Origin: Marinobacter flavimaris | GTDB lineage: Bacteria > Pseudomonadota > Gammaproteobacteria > Pseudomonadales > Oleiphilaceae | NCBI RefSeq assembly: GCF_002933295.1 | Contig: NZ_PSSW01000001.1 | Coordinates: forward strand, 704,253 to 768,252 | Direction of reading: 5' to 3' | Length of the DNA stretch: 64,000 nucleotides | In this document: positions 1 to 11,913 of the stretch, piece by piece | Numbering within the stretch: position 1 is the first letter of the stretch | How the letters are laid out: each line of letters opens with the position of its first letter | Notes under the pieces: generated by a model | What the model was told of the DNA's origin: nothing | Seen by the model: only the letters and a program-made list of their open reading frames with translations | Databases searched by the model: none | Position numbers and translations under genes: made by a program

Positions 1-501
1 TATGTCGTGGATCGCGGCGCCGGTGGGTGAGGTGACGACACCGATGTGCCTGGGCAGTGAGGGCAGCGGTTTCTTGCTGGCCTGTTCAAACAGTCCTTCG
101 GCCAGCAATTTCCGCTTGAGCTCCTCGAAGGCCTGTTGGAGGGCGCCGAGCCCCGCAGGTTCGACGTGTTCAACGATAATCTGGAAGTCGCCGCGGTTCT
201 CGTAAAGAGTGACCTTGCCGCGGATCCGGACCTGATCGCCCTCTTTCGGTGGTGTGCGGATGCGCTGGTTCATGCCCCGGAACATGGCGCATCGCACCTG
301 GCATTTCCGGTCTTTCAGGGAAAAATACCAGTGGCCGGACGAGGGGCGAGAAAATCCGGAGAGTTCACCTTCCACCCACACCTGCATAAAGCTCGATTCC
401 AGAAGATGTCTGGCCTGGTGGTTGAGCTCGCTGACGCTGAGTGCCCGGGGGCGGGTGTCCTGAAGATGCGGCGTCGCCGGTCCTGATCCGTCGTTATACA
501 T
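1..501 (-). CDS. xseA: Exodeoxyribonuclease VII large subunit, 5' part only
   Basis: The minus strand reads about 167 codons of the XseA N-terminus, from an ATG at 501 to the window edge; the family is about 450 residues, so the catalytic remainder lies outside. The visible part holds the N-terminal OB-fold typical of XseA (SVSELN near the start, then VWVEGELSGF, GHWYFSLKD and the GDQVRIRG strand) and the beginning of the catalytic domain (HIGVVTSPTGAAIHDI). XseA with XseB degrades single-stranded DNA to oligonucleotides in the cytoplasm. It is divergent from guaB, a common gammaproteobacterial arrangement. The start lacks a strong ribosome site. Identity is seen from motifs; function is family knowledge. 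Confidence 0.93.
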   Translation of the reverse strand, partial: MYNDGSGPATPHLQDTRPRALSVSELNHQARHLLESSFMQVWVEGELSGFSRPSSGHWYFSLKDRKCQVRCAMFRGMNQRIRTPPKEGDQVRIRGKVTLYENRGDFQIIVEHVEPAGLGALQQAFEELKRKLLAEGLFEQASKKPLPSLPRHIGVVTSPTGAAIHDI

Positions 502-578
502 ACGCAATAGCCGAAAAGAGGGAGGGTAAAAATAGCGAAATTTCAAAAAGATGCAATCGAACCTTAAAAAAGGGCCGG

Positions 579-607
579 TTTACTGTCTTCGAGAGCCCCA
601 TTATAAT
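579..607 (+). promoter_or_regulatory. Candidate sigma70 promoter of guaB
   Basis: A perfect TATAAT lies at 602-607 with TTTACT (four of six matches to TTGACA) 17 bp upstream at 579-584. It lies in the xseA/guaB divergent gap and points at guaB, about 87 bp before its start. Assignment is inference from consensus only. Confidence 0.5.
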
Positions 608-618
608 AGATCGATTAA

Positions 619-2157
<1,539 letters not shown>

Positions 2158-2172
2158 CCATTGCCCTACCAG

Positions 2173-2200
2173 ACGCGGCCCCCAGAGGGCCGCGTTGTTT
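2173..2200 (+). terminator. Hairpin between guaB and guaA (terminator or attenuator)
   Basis: A perfect 9-bp stem, ACGCGGCCC (2173-2181) with GGGCCGCGT (2187-2195), encloses a 5-nt loop and is followed by TGTTT. The T-tract is weak, so partial termination that lowers guaA relative to guaB is more likely than a full stop. Confidence 0.55.
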
Positions 2201-2219
2201 ATTCAGCCCCGAGGACTCC

Positions 2220-3797
2220 ATGGCCCAGAACATCCACGACCACCGCATCCTGATTCTCGATTTCGGTTCCCAGTACACCCAGCTGATTGCCCGCCGTGTT
2301 CGCGAGATCGGCGTTTACTGTGAGATCAAAGCGTTCGATATCACCGATGACGAGCTTAATGAGTTCAATCCGAAGGGGATTATTCTTGCTGGCGGTCCGG
2401 AGTCGGTAACTCAGCTGGGCGGTCCCCGGGCGCCGGAAGGGCTGTTTGACCGCGGTATCCCGATTCTCGGCATCTGCTACGGCATGCAGACTATGGCGGA
2501 GCAGCTTGGAGGCCGCGTTGCCAGTTCCGAGAAACGCGAGTTCGGTTATGCCCAGGTGAAGGTTCGCGCCAAGGGTCCGCTGCTGGCGGATATTACCGAT
2601 CATCTGACGCCGGCTGGTGAGTCGCTGCTGGACGTGTGGATGAGCCACGGTGACAAGGTGGTGGCGATGCCTGAAGGCTTCGAGTTACTGGCCTCCACCG
2701 AGAGCGCGCCAATTTCCGCGATGCAGGATCTCAGCCGGAACCTTTACGGCGTCCAGTTCCACCCCGAAGTAACCCACACCCTTCAGGGCAAGCGGATTCT
2801 CGAGCATTTCATCCTGACTATCTGCAAATGCGAAGCCCTCTGGACGCCGGCCAAGATCGTCGATGATGCGGTTCAGCAAATTCGCGAGCAAGTCGGCAGC
2901 GACAAGGTATTGCTGGGCTTGTCGGGTGGCGTCGATTCCTCGGTGACGGCAGCATTGCTGCACCGGGCAATCGGTGATCAGCTCACTTGTGTGTTTGTGG
3001 ACAACGGTCTCTTGCGTCTTCATGAAGGCGACCAGGTGATGGACATGTTCGCCAGCAACATGGGCGTAAAAGTGATTCGGGTTGATGCCGAAGACCTGTT
3101 CCTGTCGAAGCTAAAAGGGGTCAATGATCCAGAGCAGAAACGCAAGATCATCGGCAATACCTTTATCGACGTGTTCGACGATGAAGCGGCCAATATCAAG
3201 GACGTGAACTGGCTGGCACAGGGCACGATCTATCCGGACGTGATCGAGTCTGCTGCGTCCAAGACCGGCAAGGCGCACGTTATTAAGTCCCACCACAATG
3301 TGGGCGGCCTGCCGGAAACCATGAAAATGAAGCTGGTGGAACCCTTGCGTGAGCTGTTCAAGGATGAGGTGCGCCGGATCGGCCTTGAGCTCGGTTTGCC
3401 ATACGACATGGTGTACCGTCACCCGTTCCCGGGGCCGGGTCTGGGCGTACGTATTCTCGGTGAAGTTAAAAAGGAATATGCCGATATCCTGCGCCGCGCC
3501 GACGCCATTTTCCTGGAGGAACTCCACCGTGCGGATTTCTACCACAAGACGAGCCAGGCCTTTGCAGTATTCCTGCCGGTCAAGTCGGTTGGCGTGGTAG
3601 GTGACGCCCGTCGCTATGAATACGTGGTGGCTCTTCGTGCTGTTGAAACCATCGATTTCATGACCGCCCGCTGGGCGCATCTGCCTTACGATCTCCTTGA
3701 GACCGTTTCCAACCGGATCATCAATGAGATCACCGGTGTATCCCGGGTAACCTACGATGTTTCGTCCAAGCCGCCCGCAACCATCGAGTGGGAATAA
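2220..3797 (+). CDS. guaA: GMP synthase (glutamine-hydrolysing)
   Basis: Converts XMP to GMP using ATP and glutamine. The 525-residue protein has the standard three parts. The class I glutamine amidotransferase carries nucleophile Cys86 in GICYGMQ and its catalytic His and Glu in QFHPEVTHT near residue 180. The ATP pyrophosphatase domain has the SGGVDSS P-loop near residue 235. The C-terminal dimerisation domain ends in the conserved PPATIEWE. It follows guaB on the same strand and completes the IMP-to-GMP branch. tadA begins 20 bp later and may be cotranscribed. Confidence 0.98.
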   Translation: MAQNIHDHRILILDFGSQYTQLIARRVREIGVYCEIKAFDITDDELNEFNPKGIILAGGPESVTQLGGPRAPEGLFDRGIPILGICYGMQTMAEQLGGRVASSEKREFGYAQVKVRAKGPLLADITDHLTPAGESLLDVWMSHGDKVVAMPEGFELLASTESAPISAMQDLSRNLYGVQFHPEVTHTLQGKRILEHFILTICKCEALWTPAKIVDDAVQQIREQVGSDKVLLGLSGGVDSSVTAALLHRAIGDQLTCVFVDNGLLRLHEGDQVMDMFASNMGVKVIRVDAEDLFLSKLKGVNDPEQKRKIIGNTFIDVFDDEAANIKDVNWLAQGTIYPDVIESAASKTGKAHVIKSHHNVGGLPETMKMKLVEPLRELFKDEVRRIGLELGLPYDMVYRHPFPGPGLGVRILGEVKKEYADILRRADAIFLEELHRADFYHKTSQAFAVFLPVKSVGVVGDARRYEYVVALRAVETIDFMTARWAHLPYDLLETVSNRIINEITGVSRVTYDVSSKPPATIEWE

Positions 3798-3817
3798 TCG
3801 ACGGGTGAGCCGGTCCG

Positions 3818-4321
3818 ATGTCTGAGGCGACGCCGGAAGACAAGCGCTGGATGAATCGCGCGCTCCAGCTGGCTGGTGAGGCTGCAGCAAAGGGCGAAGT
3901 GCCTGTCGGTGCCGTGGTGGTTCTGGATGGCAAGGAAATCGGCGCGGGTTTTAACGCGCCCATTTCCGGTTGCGATCCCACGGCCCATGCCGAAATCAGG
4001 GCGCTGCGCGATGCCGCCGCCCGGGTGGGCAATTATCGGCTGCCGGATGCCACGCTTTACGTTACTCTGGAGCCCTGTACCATGTGCGTGGGTGCTATCG
4101 TCCACGGCAGAATCAGTCGGCTTGTCTATGGGGCTCGTGAGCCCAAGGCCGGTGCAATAGAATCTGCACGCCGGACACTCGAAGAGCCCCATCTGAACTG
4201 GGACGTGACCGCCGTTGGCGGCGTGTTGTCAGATCAGTGCAGCCAGGTGATCAGTGAGTTTTTCAGTCGGCGACGGGCAGAGATCCGGCGTCTGCGCAAA
4301 CAGAATTCAGGGAAGGAGTAG
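3818..4321 (+). CDS. tadA: tRNA-specific adenosine deaminase
   Basis: Deaminates A34 to inosine in tRNA-Arg(ACG), which is essential for reading CGN codons. The 167-residue protein has the cytidine-deaminase-fold zinc motifs: His57-Ala-Glu59 and the PCTMC pair Cys87/Cys90. Glu59 is the expected proton shuttle. The start at 3818 follows guaA by 20 bp. The lysine/arginine-rich C-terminus (RRRAEIRRLRKQ) fits tRNA binding. The usual guaA-tadA neighbourhood supports the call. Confidence 0.95.
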   Translation: MSEATPEDKRWMNRALQLAGEAAAKGEVPVGAVVVLDGKEIGAGFNAPISGCDPTAHAEIRALRDAAARVGNYRLPDATLYVTLEPCTMCVGAIVHGRISRLVYGAREPKAGAIESARRTLEEPHLNWDVTAVGGVLSDQCSQVISEFFSRRRAEIRRLRKQNSGKE

Positions 4322-4330
4322 TTTTCGCCT

Positions 4331-5326
4331 ATGAAAGTCCTCGTTACCGGCGGAGCCGGATATATTGGCAGTCACGTGGTCCGTCAGCTGGGCCGGGCCG
4401 GTCACGATATCGTTGTTTTCGATAACCTCTCCACTGGCTACCGCTGGGCGGTCACCGCCGGCGAACTGGTGGTCGGGGATCTGGCCGATGAAGCGGCAAT
4501 CGAAGATCTGTTCTCCCGTCACCGGTTTGAGGCGGTTCTGCATTTCGCTGCCAATATTGTGGTGCCGGAGTCTGTCGCCAACCCCCTGAAGTACTACAGC
4601 AACAATACCCGCAATACCCTGAACCTCCTGAAAGCGGTCGAAAAGCACGAAGTGCCGTACATGGTGTTTTCCTCCACCGCGGCCGTCTATGGTATGCCCG
4701 AGCAGACGGTGCTCACTGAGGATCTGCCGCTGGCCCCGATCAACCCCTACGGCGCGTCCAAGATGATGAGCGAGCGGATGATCATGGATCTGGCCGCAGC
4801 CTCCAGCCTCAATTATGTGATTCTCCGTTACTTCAATGTAGCAGGCGCGAATACGGAAGGGCTGCTGGGGCAGGCCACACCTGAAGCCACGCATCTGATC
4901 AAGGTCGCCTGTGAGTGCGTGACGGAACAGCGGGAAGGCATGAGTGTCTTCGGCACCGATTACGATACCCGGGACGGCACCTGCATTCGCGACTACATCC
5001 ACGTGGAGGACCTGGCCAAGGCCCACGTGATGGCGCTGGACTACATGGCAGATGGTGGTCATTCGAAGGTCATGAACTGCGGTTATGGTCGCGGCTTTAC
5101 GGTCCGGGAAGTGATTGATGTGGTCAAGTCGCAATCCGGCGTTGATTTTCCGGTCACCGAAACCGGCCGCCGCGCCGGCGACCCGGCAGCATTGATGGCT
5201 GACAACACACTTATCCGCCAGACCCTGGGCTGGCAGCCGGACTACGACAATCTGGATACCATTGTCGGCACAGCTCTGGCTTGGGAAGCGATCTGGCAGA
5301 AGAAAAAAGCTGACGACACCCCATAA
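4331..5326 (+). CDS. galE: UDP-glucose 4-epimerase
   Basis: Interconverts UDP-glucose and UDP-galactose with bound NAD+. The 331-residue extended short-chain dehydrogenase starts with the Rossmann motif GGAGYIGSH. Its catalytic Tyr140-x3-Lys144 is in NPYGASK, and the Ser-rich segment FSSTAAVYG precedes it. NYVILRYFNVAGA and the RDYIHVEDLAKAH segment are typical of GalE. It starts 10 bp after tadA and is followed 31 bp later by ugd, so a galE-ugd pair for surface-polysaccharide precursors is likely. UDP-GlcNAc specificity cannot be excluded from sequence alone. Confidence 0.93.
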   Translation: MKVLVTGGAGYIGSHVVRQLGRAGHDIVVFDNLSTGYRWAVTAGELVVGDLADEAAIEDLFSRHRFEAVLHFAANIVVPESVANPLKYYSNNTRNTLNLLKAVEKHEVPYMVFSSTAAVYGMPEQTVLTEDLPLAPINPYGASKMMSERMIMDLAAASSLNYVILRYFNVAGANTEGLLGQATPEATHLIKVACECVTEQREGMSVFGTDYDTRDGTCIRDYIHVEDLAKAHVMALDYMADGGHSKVMNCGYGRGFTVREVIDVVKSQSGVDFPVTETGRRAGDPAALMADNTLIRQTLGWQPDYDNLDTIVGTALAWEAIWQKKKADDTP

Positions 5327-5356
5327 CTTTTCTTTACTTGTATCGGGATTTAAAGG

Positions 5357-6700
5357 ATGAAAATAACGATTTTTGGAACCGGTTATGTTGGCCTGGTTAC
5401 TGGTGCTTGCCTGGCGGATGTTGGCCACGACGTTCTCTGTATGGACGTGGACCAGGGCAAAATTGAAAAGCTCAAGAATGGCCAGATTCCCATCTATGAG
5501 CCGGGCCTCGACAATATCGTAAAGCACACCGTTGAGGCAGGCCGCCTGTCCTTCACAACCGATACCGAAGAGGCCGTTCGTCACGGCACACTCCAATTTA
5601 TCGCCGTGGGCACGCCCCCGGACGAAGACGGTTCTGCCGACCTCCAGTATGTAACCGCGGTAGCCCGTTCCATCGGAGAGTTCATGGAGGACTACAAGGT
5701 AGTCGTCGACAAGTCCACGGTGCCGGTCGGCACCGGCGACAAGGTCCGGACTGCGGTTCGTGCCCAGCTCGACCGTCGTGGCCTGGAACTGGATTTCGAC
5801 GTGGTGTCCAACCCCGAGTTTCTCAAGGAAGGGGCGGCTATCAACGATTTCATGAAGCCTGACCGCATTGTTGTCGGTACCGACAGCGAGCGGGCTGCGG
5901 AACTGCTGCGGGAGGTCTACTACCCGTTCAACCGGAATCATGACCGCATGATCTTTATGGACCTGCGGTCTGCCGAGCTCACCAAGTACGCGGCCAACTC
6001 CATGCTGGCCACCAAGATCAGCTTTATGAACGAAATCGCCAACCTGGCAGAGCGACTGGGCGCTGATATCGAAGCCGTGCGCCGGGGCATTGGTTCCGAC
6101 CCGCGGATTGGTTATCACTTCATCTACCCTGGTTGCGGTTACGGCGGTTCCTGCTTCCCGAAAGATGTTCAGGCCCTGGCCCGAACTGCCAGCGACTGCG
6201 GTTACGAAGCACGCTTGCTGAATGCGGTTGAATCGGTTAACTACGCCCAGAAACACGTGTTGTTCGACAAGATCAGCCACTATTTTGGTGGTGATCTCAA
6301 TGGCAAGGTCGTTGCGCTTTGGGGGCTGGCGTTCAAGCCGAATACCGACGATATGCGCGAAGCTTCTTCCCGCACATTGATGGAAGATCTCTGGAAAGCC
6401 GGCGCCAGAGTGCAGGCTTTCGACCCGGAGGCTATGGAGGAAACCCAGCGAATCTACGGTGATCAGGAAGGCCTGACTCTGTGCGGCACGAAAGAGCAGG
6501 CGCTTAAAGGGGCAGACGTTCTCGCTATCTGCACCGAGTGGAAAGAGTTCCGGTCCCCAGACTTCGAATCCATTGCTGCGACCATTCGTGAACCTGTGGT
6601 CTTTGATGGCCGCAATCTCTACGAGCCGGAAATGCTGGATCGCTACGGCCTCATTTACTACGCCATTGGCCGTGGCCGCACCCAGTTCCACTCCGAGTAA
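5357..6700 (+). CDS. ugd: UDP-glucose 6-dehydrogenase
   Basis: Oxidises UDP-glucose twice to UDP-glucuronate using NAD+. The 447-residue protein begins with the [11 protein letters not shown]ossmann motif. It carries the catalytic Cys266 in [10 protein letters not shown] and the C-terminal nucleotide-binding domain with [16 protein letters not shown]. It lies 31 bp after galE and 24 bp before a HIT-family gene. The product feeds exopolysaccharide or lipopolysaccharide synthesis and is the substrate of the UDP-glucuronate epimerase encoded at 27.0 kb. Confidence 0.96.
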   Translation: MKITIFGTGYVGLVTGACLADVGHDVLCMDVDQGKIEKLKNGQIPIYEPGLDNIVKHTVEAGRLSFTTDTEEAVRHGTLQFIAVGTPPDEDGSADLQYVTAVARSIGEFMEDYKVVVDKSTVPVGTGDKVRTAVRAQLDRRGLELDFDVVSNPEFLKEGAAINDFMKPDRIVVGTDSERAAELLREVYYPFNRNHDRMIFMDLRSAELTKYAANSMLATKISFMNEIANLAERLGADIEAVRRGIGSDPRIGYHFIYPGCGYGGSCFPKDVQALARTASDCGYEARLLNAVESVNYAQKHVLFDKISHYFGGDLNGKVVALWGLAFKPNTDDMREASSRTLMEDLWKAGARVQAFDPEAMEETQRIYGDQEGLTLCGTKEQALKGADVLAICTEWKEFRSPDFESIAATIREPVVFDGRNLYEPEMLDRYGLIYYAIGRGRTQFHSE

Positions 6701-6723
6701 ACCCAGATAATCGAAGGATGAGT

Positions 6724-7158
6724 ATGAGCGAACCGGCAGTTTTCCGGTTACACGAGCGACTGAAGGCTGACACGATTGGCCTTGGAAGCACCTCGCTTTG
6801 TGAAATCCGACTGATGAATGACAGCACCTGGCCCTGGGTGCTGTTGGTACCAGCTGTCACCGGCATCCGTGAGATCTACCAGTTGTCGGCGGACCAGCAG
6901 CACCAGCTGGTCCGCGAGTCCTCCGCGCTCAGCGGAGCCATGATGGATGTCTTCGGCGGCGACAAGATGAACGTCGCAGCCCTTGGCAACATGGTGCCCC
7001 AGCTTCATCTTCATCATATCGTGCGGTTCGAAGGCGACCCGGCCTGGCCGGGCCCTGTGTGGGGCAAGCAGGCGCCGGTTGCTTATTCCGATGAGGAGCT
7101 GGAGCAGGTTCGCTCAAGACTGGCCCCGGTTCTTACTGAGCTTGAGGCCGGTGTCTAG
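6724..7158 (+). CDS. HIT-family nucleotide hydrolase
   Basis: A 144-residue histidine-triad protein. The histidines sit in QLHLHHIVRF near residues 95-103, which matches the HxHxHxx pattern loosely. HIT proteins hydrolyse or transfer nucleotidyl groups, but the substrate is unknown here. The start at 6724 is preferred over an in-frame ATG at 6718, because the GAAGG ribosome site touches 6718 but is correctly spaced from 6724. It closes the galE-ugd block and is convergent with the fabR-like gene, whose stop is 13 bp away. Confidence 0.85.
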   Translation: MSEPAVFRLHERLKADTIGLGSTSLCEIRLMNDSTWPWVLLVPAVTGIREIYQLSADQQHQLVRESSALSGAMMDVFGGDKMNVAALGNMVPQLHLHHIVRFEGDPAWPGPVWGKQAPVAYSDEELEQVRSRLAPVLTELEAGV

Positions 7159-7171
7159 TTCGAAAGTGAGG

Positions 7172-7789
7172 TCAGTTGCGTTTCGCCAGAGTCTGGGAGC
7201 CGACCAGGATCATTCTTAGCTCGGTTTTCAGCTTGGCCTTCAGCTCATCACGTTCGGAAGCGGTTGCATCCAGCGCTTCTGCCCCCTGGTTGAATACGAG
7301 CGTTACCATGGCCTCAGCCACCAGCCTGGCTTCTGAGAGGGGCTTGTTCTGCTCGTCGGCGATCCGCCGCAGGTCATCGGCCAGTTCGGTCACAAAGTGG
7401 TCAATCTCGGCCTTTACGGCTGTCCGAAAAGGCTTGGAGACTCCGGTTCTTTCCCGAAGCATCAGCCGGAACAGGTTGGCATTGTTGCCGAGGTACTCCA
7501 TGAAGGTTTCTACAGAAGTGGAGATGGCGCTGCCACCATCGCGGGCAATCCGCTTGCGGGCCTGACGCATTAGTTGTCTCAGGGCAACGCCGCCTTCGTC
7601 TACCAGAGCCAGGCCCAGTTCATCAAGCTCGGCAAAGTGCCGGTAAAAAGACGTGGGGGCGATGCCGGCTTCCCGAGCAACCTCCCGCAAACTCAGACTG
7701 CCAAAGCCCCGGTCCGCACTCAGTTGCGAGAGCGCCGCATCCATCAGTGCCCGCCGGGTTTTCTGTTTTTGCTCCGCTCTGGTGGCCAA
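7172..7789 (-). CDS. fabR: TetR-family repressor of fatty-acid genes, FabR-like
   Basis: A 205-residue TetR regulator. The N-terminal helix-turn-helix ([22 protein letters not shown]) closely resembles FabR/DesT, and the helical ligand domain includes [19 protein letters not shown]. FabR homologues repress unsaturated fatty-acid synthesis genes in response to acyl-CoA or acyl-ACP saturation. No such target gene is adjacent: the neighbours are a HIT gene and aspS, which is divergent. The symbol is given by resemblance; which promoters it controls is not visible here. Confidence 0.8.
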   Translation of the reverse strand: MATRAEQKQKTRRALMDAALSQLSADRGFGSLSLREVAREAGIAPTSFYRHFAELDELGLALVDEGGVALRQLMRQARKRIARDGGSAISTSVETFMEYLGNNANLFRLMLRERTGVSKPFRTAVKAEIDHFVTELADDLRRIADEQNKPLSEARLVAEAMVTLVFNQGAEALDATASERDELKAKLKTELRMILVGSQTLAKRN

Positions 7790-7997
7790 GTTCAGACTCC
7801 ATCTGCTGGTAAAAAAGAAGCATTCTAGCCGGCTGCCAACCTGCAGTCATCCGACCGCTTGATTTGCGTGCTCGCACGCCTGATTTTCACCGCCATTGTG
7901 TTTATAATGGGCGGCTTTTCCGCTATGGTCGCACCATTTTTCAAGCGATCCAGAACACGCACCATATTTGAACACATTAAACGTAACGGGAACCGGT

Positions 7998-9806
7998 ATG
8001 CGCAGTCATTATTGCGGTGGGATCAACGAATCCCACATCGATCAGGAAGTCACACTTTGCGGATGGGTACACCGCCGTCGTGACCACGGTGGGGTTATCT
8101 TCCTGGATCTGCGGGATCGGGATGGTATGTCTCAGGTGGTTGTGGATCCTGATACCCCTGAGAGCTTTGCGCTTGCGGAAAAAGTCCGTAGCGAGTTCGT
8201 GATCAAGGTCACCGGCCGGGTGCGTCGTCGTCCTGCCGGAACCGAGAACAACAACATGCCGACCGGGCAGGTTGAGCTTCTGGGCAAGGAGCTGAGTATC
8301 CTGAACGCCGCGGCAACGCCGCCGTTCCCGCTGGATGAGCATGTCGACGTTGGCGAGGACGTGCGTCTGCGCTACCGGTTTGTGGACCTGCGTCGTCCGG
8401 AGATGATCAACCGCCTGCGTTTCCGTTCCCGTGTAACCAGTTATATCCGTAACTACCTCGACAGCAACGGCTTCATGGATGTGGAAACTCCTATCCTGAC
8501 CCGTGCCACGCCGGAAGGCGCGCGGGATTACCTGGTGCCGAGCCGTACCCATGAAGGCTCCTTCTTCGCGCTTCCCCAGTCTCCCCAGCTGTTCAAGCAG
8601 CTGCTGATGGTGTCTGGTGTTGACCGCTACTACCAGATCGCCAAGTGTTTCCGGGATGAAGACCTGCGTGCGGATCGTCAGCCGGAGTTCACCCAGGTAG
8701 ACATCGAGGCCTCTTTCATTGATGAAGAGACCCTGATGAAGCTGAACGAGGACATGATCCGGGCGCTGTTCAAGGACGTGCTGGAGGTTGAACTGCCGTC
8801 CTTCCCGCAAATGCCGTATGCCGAGGCAATGCAACGTTACGGCAGCGACAAGCCGGATCTGCGTATCCCGCTGGAGCTGCTGGATGTAAATGATCTGGTT
8901 GAAGGCGTGGACTTCAAGGTCTTCGCAGGTCCTGCCAAGGATCCGAAAGGTCGTGTGGCGGCTCTGCGTGTGCCGAAAGGCGGCGAGCTGACGCGCAAGC
9001 AGATTGACGACTACACCAAGTTTGTTAGTATCTACGGTGCCAAAGGTCTTGCCTATATCAAGGTCAATGACCTGTCCAAGGGCGTTGAAGGTCTGCAGTC
9101 CCCGATCATCAAGTTCCTGGGTGATGATGTTGCTCTGGCTATCATGGAGCGTGTGGGTGCCGAAGACGGCGACATCGTGTTCTTCGGCGCGGACAAGACC
9201 AACGTAGTCAATGAAGCCCTCGGCGCACTGCGGATCAAGATCGGTCACGATCTCGACATGCTGACTTCCGAGTGGGCGCCGCTCTGGGTTGTCGATTTCC
9301 CGATGTTCGAGGAAACTCCGGACGGCGGCCTGACCGCGATTCACCACCCGTTCACCGCGCCGTCCTGTAGTCCGGAAGATCTGGCCGCAGACCCCGCCAA
9401 CGCGTTGTCCCGCGCCTACGATATGGTGTTGAACGGCACTGAATTGGGCGGCGGTTCTATCCGTATTCACGATGAGAAAATGCAGGAAGCGGTGTTCCGT
9501 ATTCTGGGTATCGGTGAAGAGGAAGCCCGCGCCAAGTTCGGCTTCCTGCTGGATGCCCTGAAGTTTGGTTGCCCGCCCCATGGTGGTCTGGCGTTCGGCC
9601 TGGATCGCCTGGTCATGCTGATGACCGGCGCTTCGTCCATCCGTGACGTTATCGCATTCCCGAAAACCCAGAGTGCCACCTGTCTGATGACCCAGGCGCC
9701 GGGCGAAGTGGATGAGAAGCAGCTGCGTGAGTTGCATATCCGTCTGCGCAAGCCGTCAAAGCCGGTTGAAGGCAACAAGGCGGAAGCCGGTGAGGGCAAC
9801 GAGTAA
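7998..9806 (+). CDS. aspS: Aspartyl-tRNA synthetase
   Basis: Class IIb synthetase of 602 residues charging tRNA-Asp, and possibly tRNA-Asn since many relatives are non-discriminating. An N-terminal OB-fold ([12 protein letters not shown]) binds the anticodon. Motif 2 is in [15 protein letters not shown], the bacterial GAD insertion lies in the middle, and motif 3 is [11 protein letters not shown] near the C-terminus. The ATG at 7998 matches family starts (MRxxYCG); an upstream TTG in frame is not needed. yebC follows after 25 bp. The C-terminal tail is a short Glu/Lys-rich extension. Confidence 0.97.
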   Translation: MRSHYCGGINESHIDQEVTLCGWVHRRRDHGGVIFLDLRDRDGMSQVVVDPDTPESFALAEKVRSEFVIKVTGRVRRRPAGTENNNMPTGQVELLGKELSILNAAATPPFPLDEHVDVGEDVRLRYRFVDLRRPEMINRLRFRSRVTSYIRNYLDSNGFMDVETPILTRATPEGARDYLVPSRTHEGSFFALPQSPQLFKQLLMVSGVDRYYQIAKCFRDEDLRADRQPEFTQVDIEASFIDEETLMKLNEDMIRALFKDVLEVELPSFPQMPYAEAMQRYGSDKPDLRIPLELLDVNDLVEGVDFKVFAGPAKDPKGRVAALRVPKGGELTRKQIDDYTKFVSIYGAKGLAYIKVNDLSKGVEGLQSPIIKFLGDDVALAIMERVGAEDGDIVFFGADKTNVVNEALGALRIKIGHDLDMLTSEWAPLWVVDFPMFEETPDGGLTAIHHPFTAPSCSPEDLAADPANALSRAYDMVLNGTELGGGSIRIHDEKMQEAVFRILGIGEEEARAKFGFLLDALKFGCPPHGGLAFGLDRLVMLMTGASSIRDVIAFPKTQSATCLMTQAPGEVDEKQLRELHIRLRKPSKPVEGNKAEAGEGNE

Positions 9807-9831
9807 GTCAGTGATTTAAGGGAGGAGCTGT

Positions 9832-10575
9832 ATGGCGGGTCACAGTAAGTGGGCCAACATCAAGCACCGCAAGGCGGAACAAGATGCCAAGCGGGGCAAG
9901 ATCTTCACCAAAATCATTCGTGAGCTGACCGTGGCCGCGCGCCAGGGCGGGGGGAATCCCGATGATAATCCCCGCCTGCGCGCCGTCATCGACAAGGCGC
10001 TCACCGCCAATATGAAAAAAGACACCATCGAGCGCGCGGTTGAACGTGGCGCCGGTGGTGGCGATGATGACAACTACGAAGAGCTGACCTACGAAGGCTA
10101 TGGCCCCGGTGGTGTGGCGATATTCGTGGAAGTCATGACCGACAACAAAAACCGGTCTGTGGCTGAAATCCGCCACGCGTTCAACAAGATGGGTGGCAAT
10201 CTCGGTACCGACGGATCGGTTGCCTACCTGTTCAGCAAGCAGGGAATTATCAGCTACGGTCCGGAGTGGGAAGAGGACAGGCTGGTGGAAGCCGTACTCA
10301 GCGCCGGTGCCGAAGACCTTGCGGCCCAGGACGACGGTTCCTGGGAAATCGTAACCACACCCGAGCAGTTTCTGGACGTCAAGGAATCTCTGGTCAATGC
10401 GGGACTGGTGCCGGACAATGCTGAAGTAACCATGGTTCCATCCACGCGGGTTGAGCTGGATCGGGACGGCGCGGAAACCATCCTCAAGCTTATTGATATG
10501 CTCGAAGATCTGGACGATGTTCAGAATGTCTACCATAACGCGGATATCTCCGGCGACATCATGGAATCGCTTTGA
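9832..10575 (+). CDS. yebC: YebC/PmpR-family protein
   Basis: A 247-residue cytoplasmic protein of the universal YebC family, beginning with the signature [13 protein letters not shown] and containing [13 protein letters not shown]. Family members act as DNA-binding regulators in some bacteria, and more recent work links them to translation of difficult sequences; which applies here cannot be decided. An AGGAGC ribosome site precedes the ATG. It lies between aspS and ruvC, the standard gammaproteobacterial order, and ruvC starts 18 bp after its stop. Confidence 0.95.
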   Translation: MAGHSKWANIKHRKAEQDAKRGKIFTKIIRELTVAARQGGGNPDDNPRLRAVIDKALTANMKKDTIERAVERGAGGGDDDNYEELTYEGYGPGGVAIFVEVMTDNKNRSVAEIRHAFNKMGGNLGTDGSVAYLFSKQGIISYGPEWEEDRLVEAVLSAGAEDLAAQDDGSWEIVTTPEQFLDVKESLVNAGLVPDNAEVTMVPSTRVELDRDGAETILKLIDMLEDLDDVQNVYHNADISGDIMESL

Positions 10576-10593
10576 CCAGTCAGGAGCATTGAT

Positions 10594-11121
10594 GTGGCGA
10601 TAATTCTGGGCGTTGATCCGGGGTCACGAATTACCGGTTACGGCGTCATTCGGGCAGATGGTCGACACATCGAGTACATCGACAGTGGTTGTATCCGGGT
10701 GGGCGAGAAGCCCATGGCTGAACGCCTTCAGACCATATTCCAGAGCCTTGCCACCCTGATCGGAGAGTATCGGCCGGAAGAATTTGCCATCGAGCAGGTG
10801 TTCATGGCCCGCAATCCTGACTCGGCTCTGAAGCTCGGTCAGGCCCGCGGCGCGGCCATCGTCAGTGCCGCCAACAGTGGCTTGGCGGTTCATGAATACT
10901 CGGCGAGGCAGGTAAAGCAGGCGGTGGTCGGCAAGGGCGGCGCTGACAAATCCCAGGTTCAGCACATGGTTCAGGTGTTGCTTTCGCTTTCACGCAAACC
11001 CCAGGCAGACGCGGCCGATGCGCTCGCCATCGCCATGTGCCATGCCCACATGAGTCAGAGTATCCTGCGGGTGGCCAGTGGCGCGGGAAAAGTCCGAAGC
11101 GGTCGTGTGCGACAACAATAA
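10594..11121 (+). CDS. ruvC: Holliday junction resolvase RuvC
   Basis: The endonuclease that cleaves Holliday junctions symmetrically with RuvAB. The 175-residue protein has the RNase H-like fold, with the first catalytic Asp in [12 protein letters not shown], Glu in FAIEQVF and the C-terminal [12 protein letters not shown] pair. The start is GTG at 10594 after AGGAGC; the overlapping ATG is out of frame. It is first of ruvC-ruvA-ruvB. The extra tail ([14 protein letters not shown]) is basic and poorly conserved. Confidence 0.97.
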   Translation: MAIILGVDPGSRITGYGVIRADGRHIEYIDSGCIRVGEKPMAERLQTIFQSLATLIGEYRPEEFAIEQVFMARNPDSALKLGQARGAAIVSAANSGLAVHEYSARQVKQAVVGKGGADKSQVQHMVQVLLSLSRKPQADAADALAIAMCHAHMSQSILRVASGAGKVRSGRVRQQ

Positions 11122-11151
11122 ACCGCTCCCAGGAGCGACAGGAGATTCAGC

Positions 11152-11781
11152 TTGATTGGTCGTATCCGAGGTATTCTGGTCGAAAAGGCTCCGGGCCAGG
11201 CGCTGGTTGAGTGCGCGGGCCTGGGCTATGAAGTCGACATCCCCTATACCACCTTCTTTCATCTGCCGGAGACCGGCGATGAAGTCACCCTGCACACCCA
11301 TTTTGCCGTCCGAGAAGACGCCCAGAGCCTCTACGGCTTTGCTTCCAGCCTGGACCGGGACCTCTTCCGCCTGCTGATCAAGGTCAATGGGGTTGGCCCT
11401 AAGCTGGCCGTTGGCATTCTTTCCGGATTGGACGCACAGCAGTTCATTCGCTGCGTTGAGAATCGTGACTCCGCCTCACTGGTCAAGCTCCCCGGCGTTG
11501 GCAAGAAGACAGCAGAACGGCTTCTTATTGAAATGGCGGACCGGATAGGGCAACTTGAAGGTCAATTTGTGCCAACGTCGCCCGAGGCGACAGGCGTGGG
11601 GCAGCCGGGCGGACAAGGCCCCGCTGGCGGGCCGGCGGCCACTGAAGAGGCGGAAGCCGCACTGATCTCTTTGGGTTACAAGCCCCAGGAGGCTGCCAAG
11701 GCCATCAGCAAAGTGGCCGAGGAGGGGATGAGTAGTGAAACGCTCATCCGTCTGGCCCTGCGAAACATGATTCCGGCCTGA
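11152..11781 (+). CDS. ruvA: Holliday junction DNA helicase subunit RuvA
   Basis: The tetrameric junction-binding subunit that loads RuvB for branch migration. The 209-residue protein has an N-terminal OB-fold (IGRIRGILVEK). Two helix-hairpin-helix motifs follow (LIKVNGVGPKLAVGIL and LVKLPGVGKKTAERL). A Gly/Pro-rich flexible linker at about 138-160 leads to the C-terminal RuvB-contacting three-helix domain. The start is a TTG at 11152, supported by AGGAGA and by alignment to the usual MIGR start. Confidence 0.97.
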   Translation: MIGRIRGILVEKAPGQALVECAGLGYEVDIPYTTFFHLPETGDEVTLHTHFAVREDAQSLYGFASSLDRDLFRLLIKVNGVGPKLAVGILSGLDAQQFIRCVENRDSASLVKLPGVGKKTAERLLIEMADRIGQLEGQFVPTSPEATGVGQPGGQGPAGGPAATEEAEAALISLGYKPQEAAKAISKVAEEGMSSETLIRLALRNMIPA

Positions 11782-11913
11782 TCGTCAGAACCTGTCGCGA
11801 ACCTGTAGAGAGCGTAACGTGACACCTGCTAACCCCTTTGTACAATTGGGGCTGCGCTGGAATAGCGGGCAAACGTGAGGCACGATGTTGATTCCCACAC
11901 TATGGGTGATGCC

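Noticed and set aside
4307..6691. A 794-codon open frame on the minus strand opposite galE and ugd
   Set aside because: Both plus-strand genes are unmistakable enzymes; the antisense frame is rich in His/Gly/Val, matches no family and arises from the codon bias of GC-rich genes.
7977..9737. A 586-codon open frame opposite aspS
   Set aside because: The plus strand encodes a complete aspartyl-tRNA synthetase; the antisense protein has no recognisable motif.
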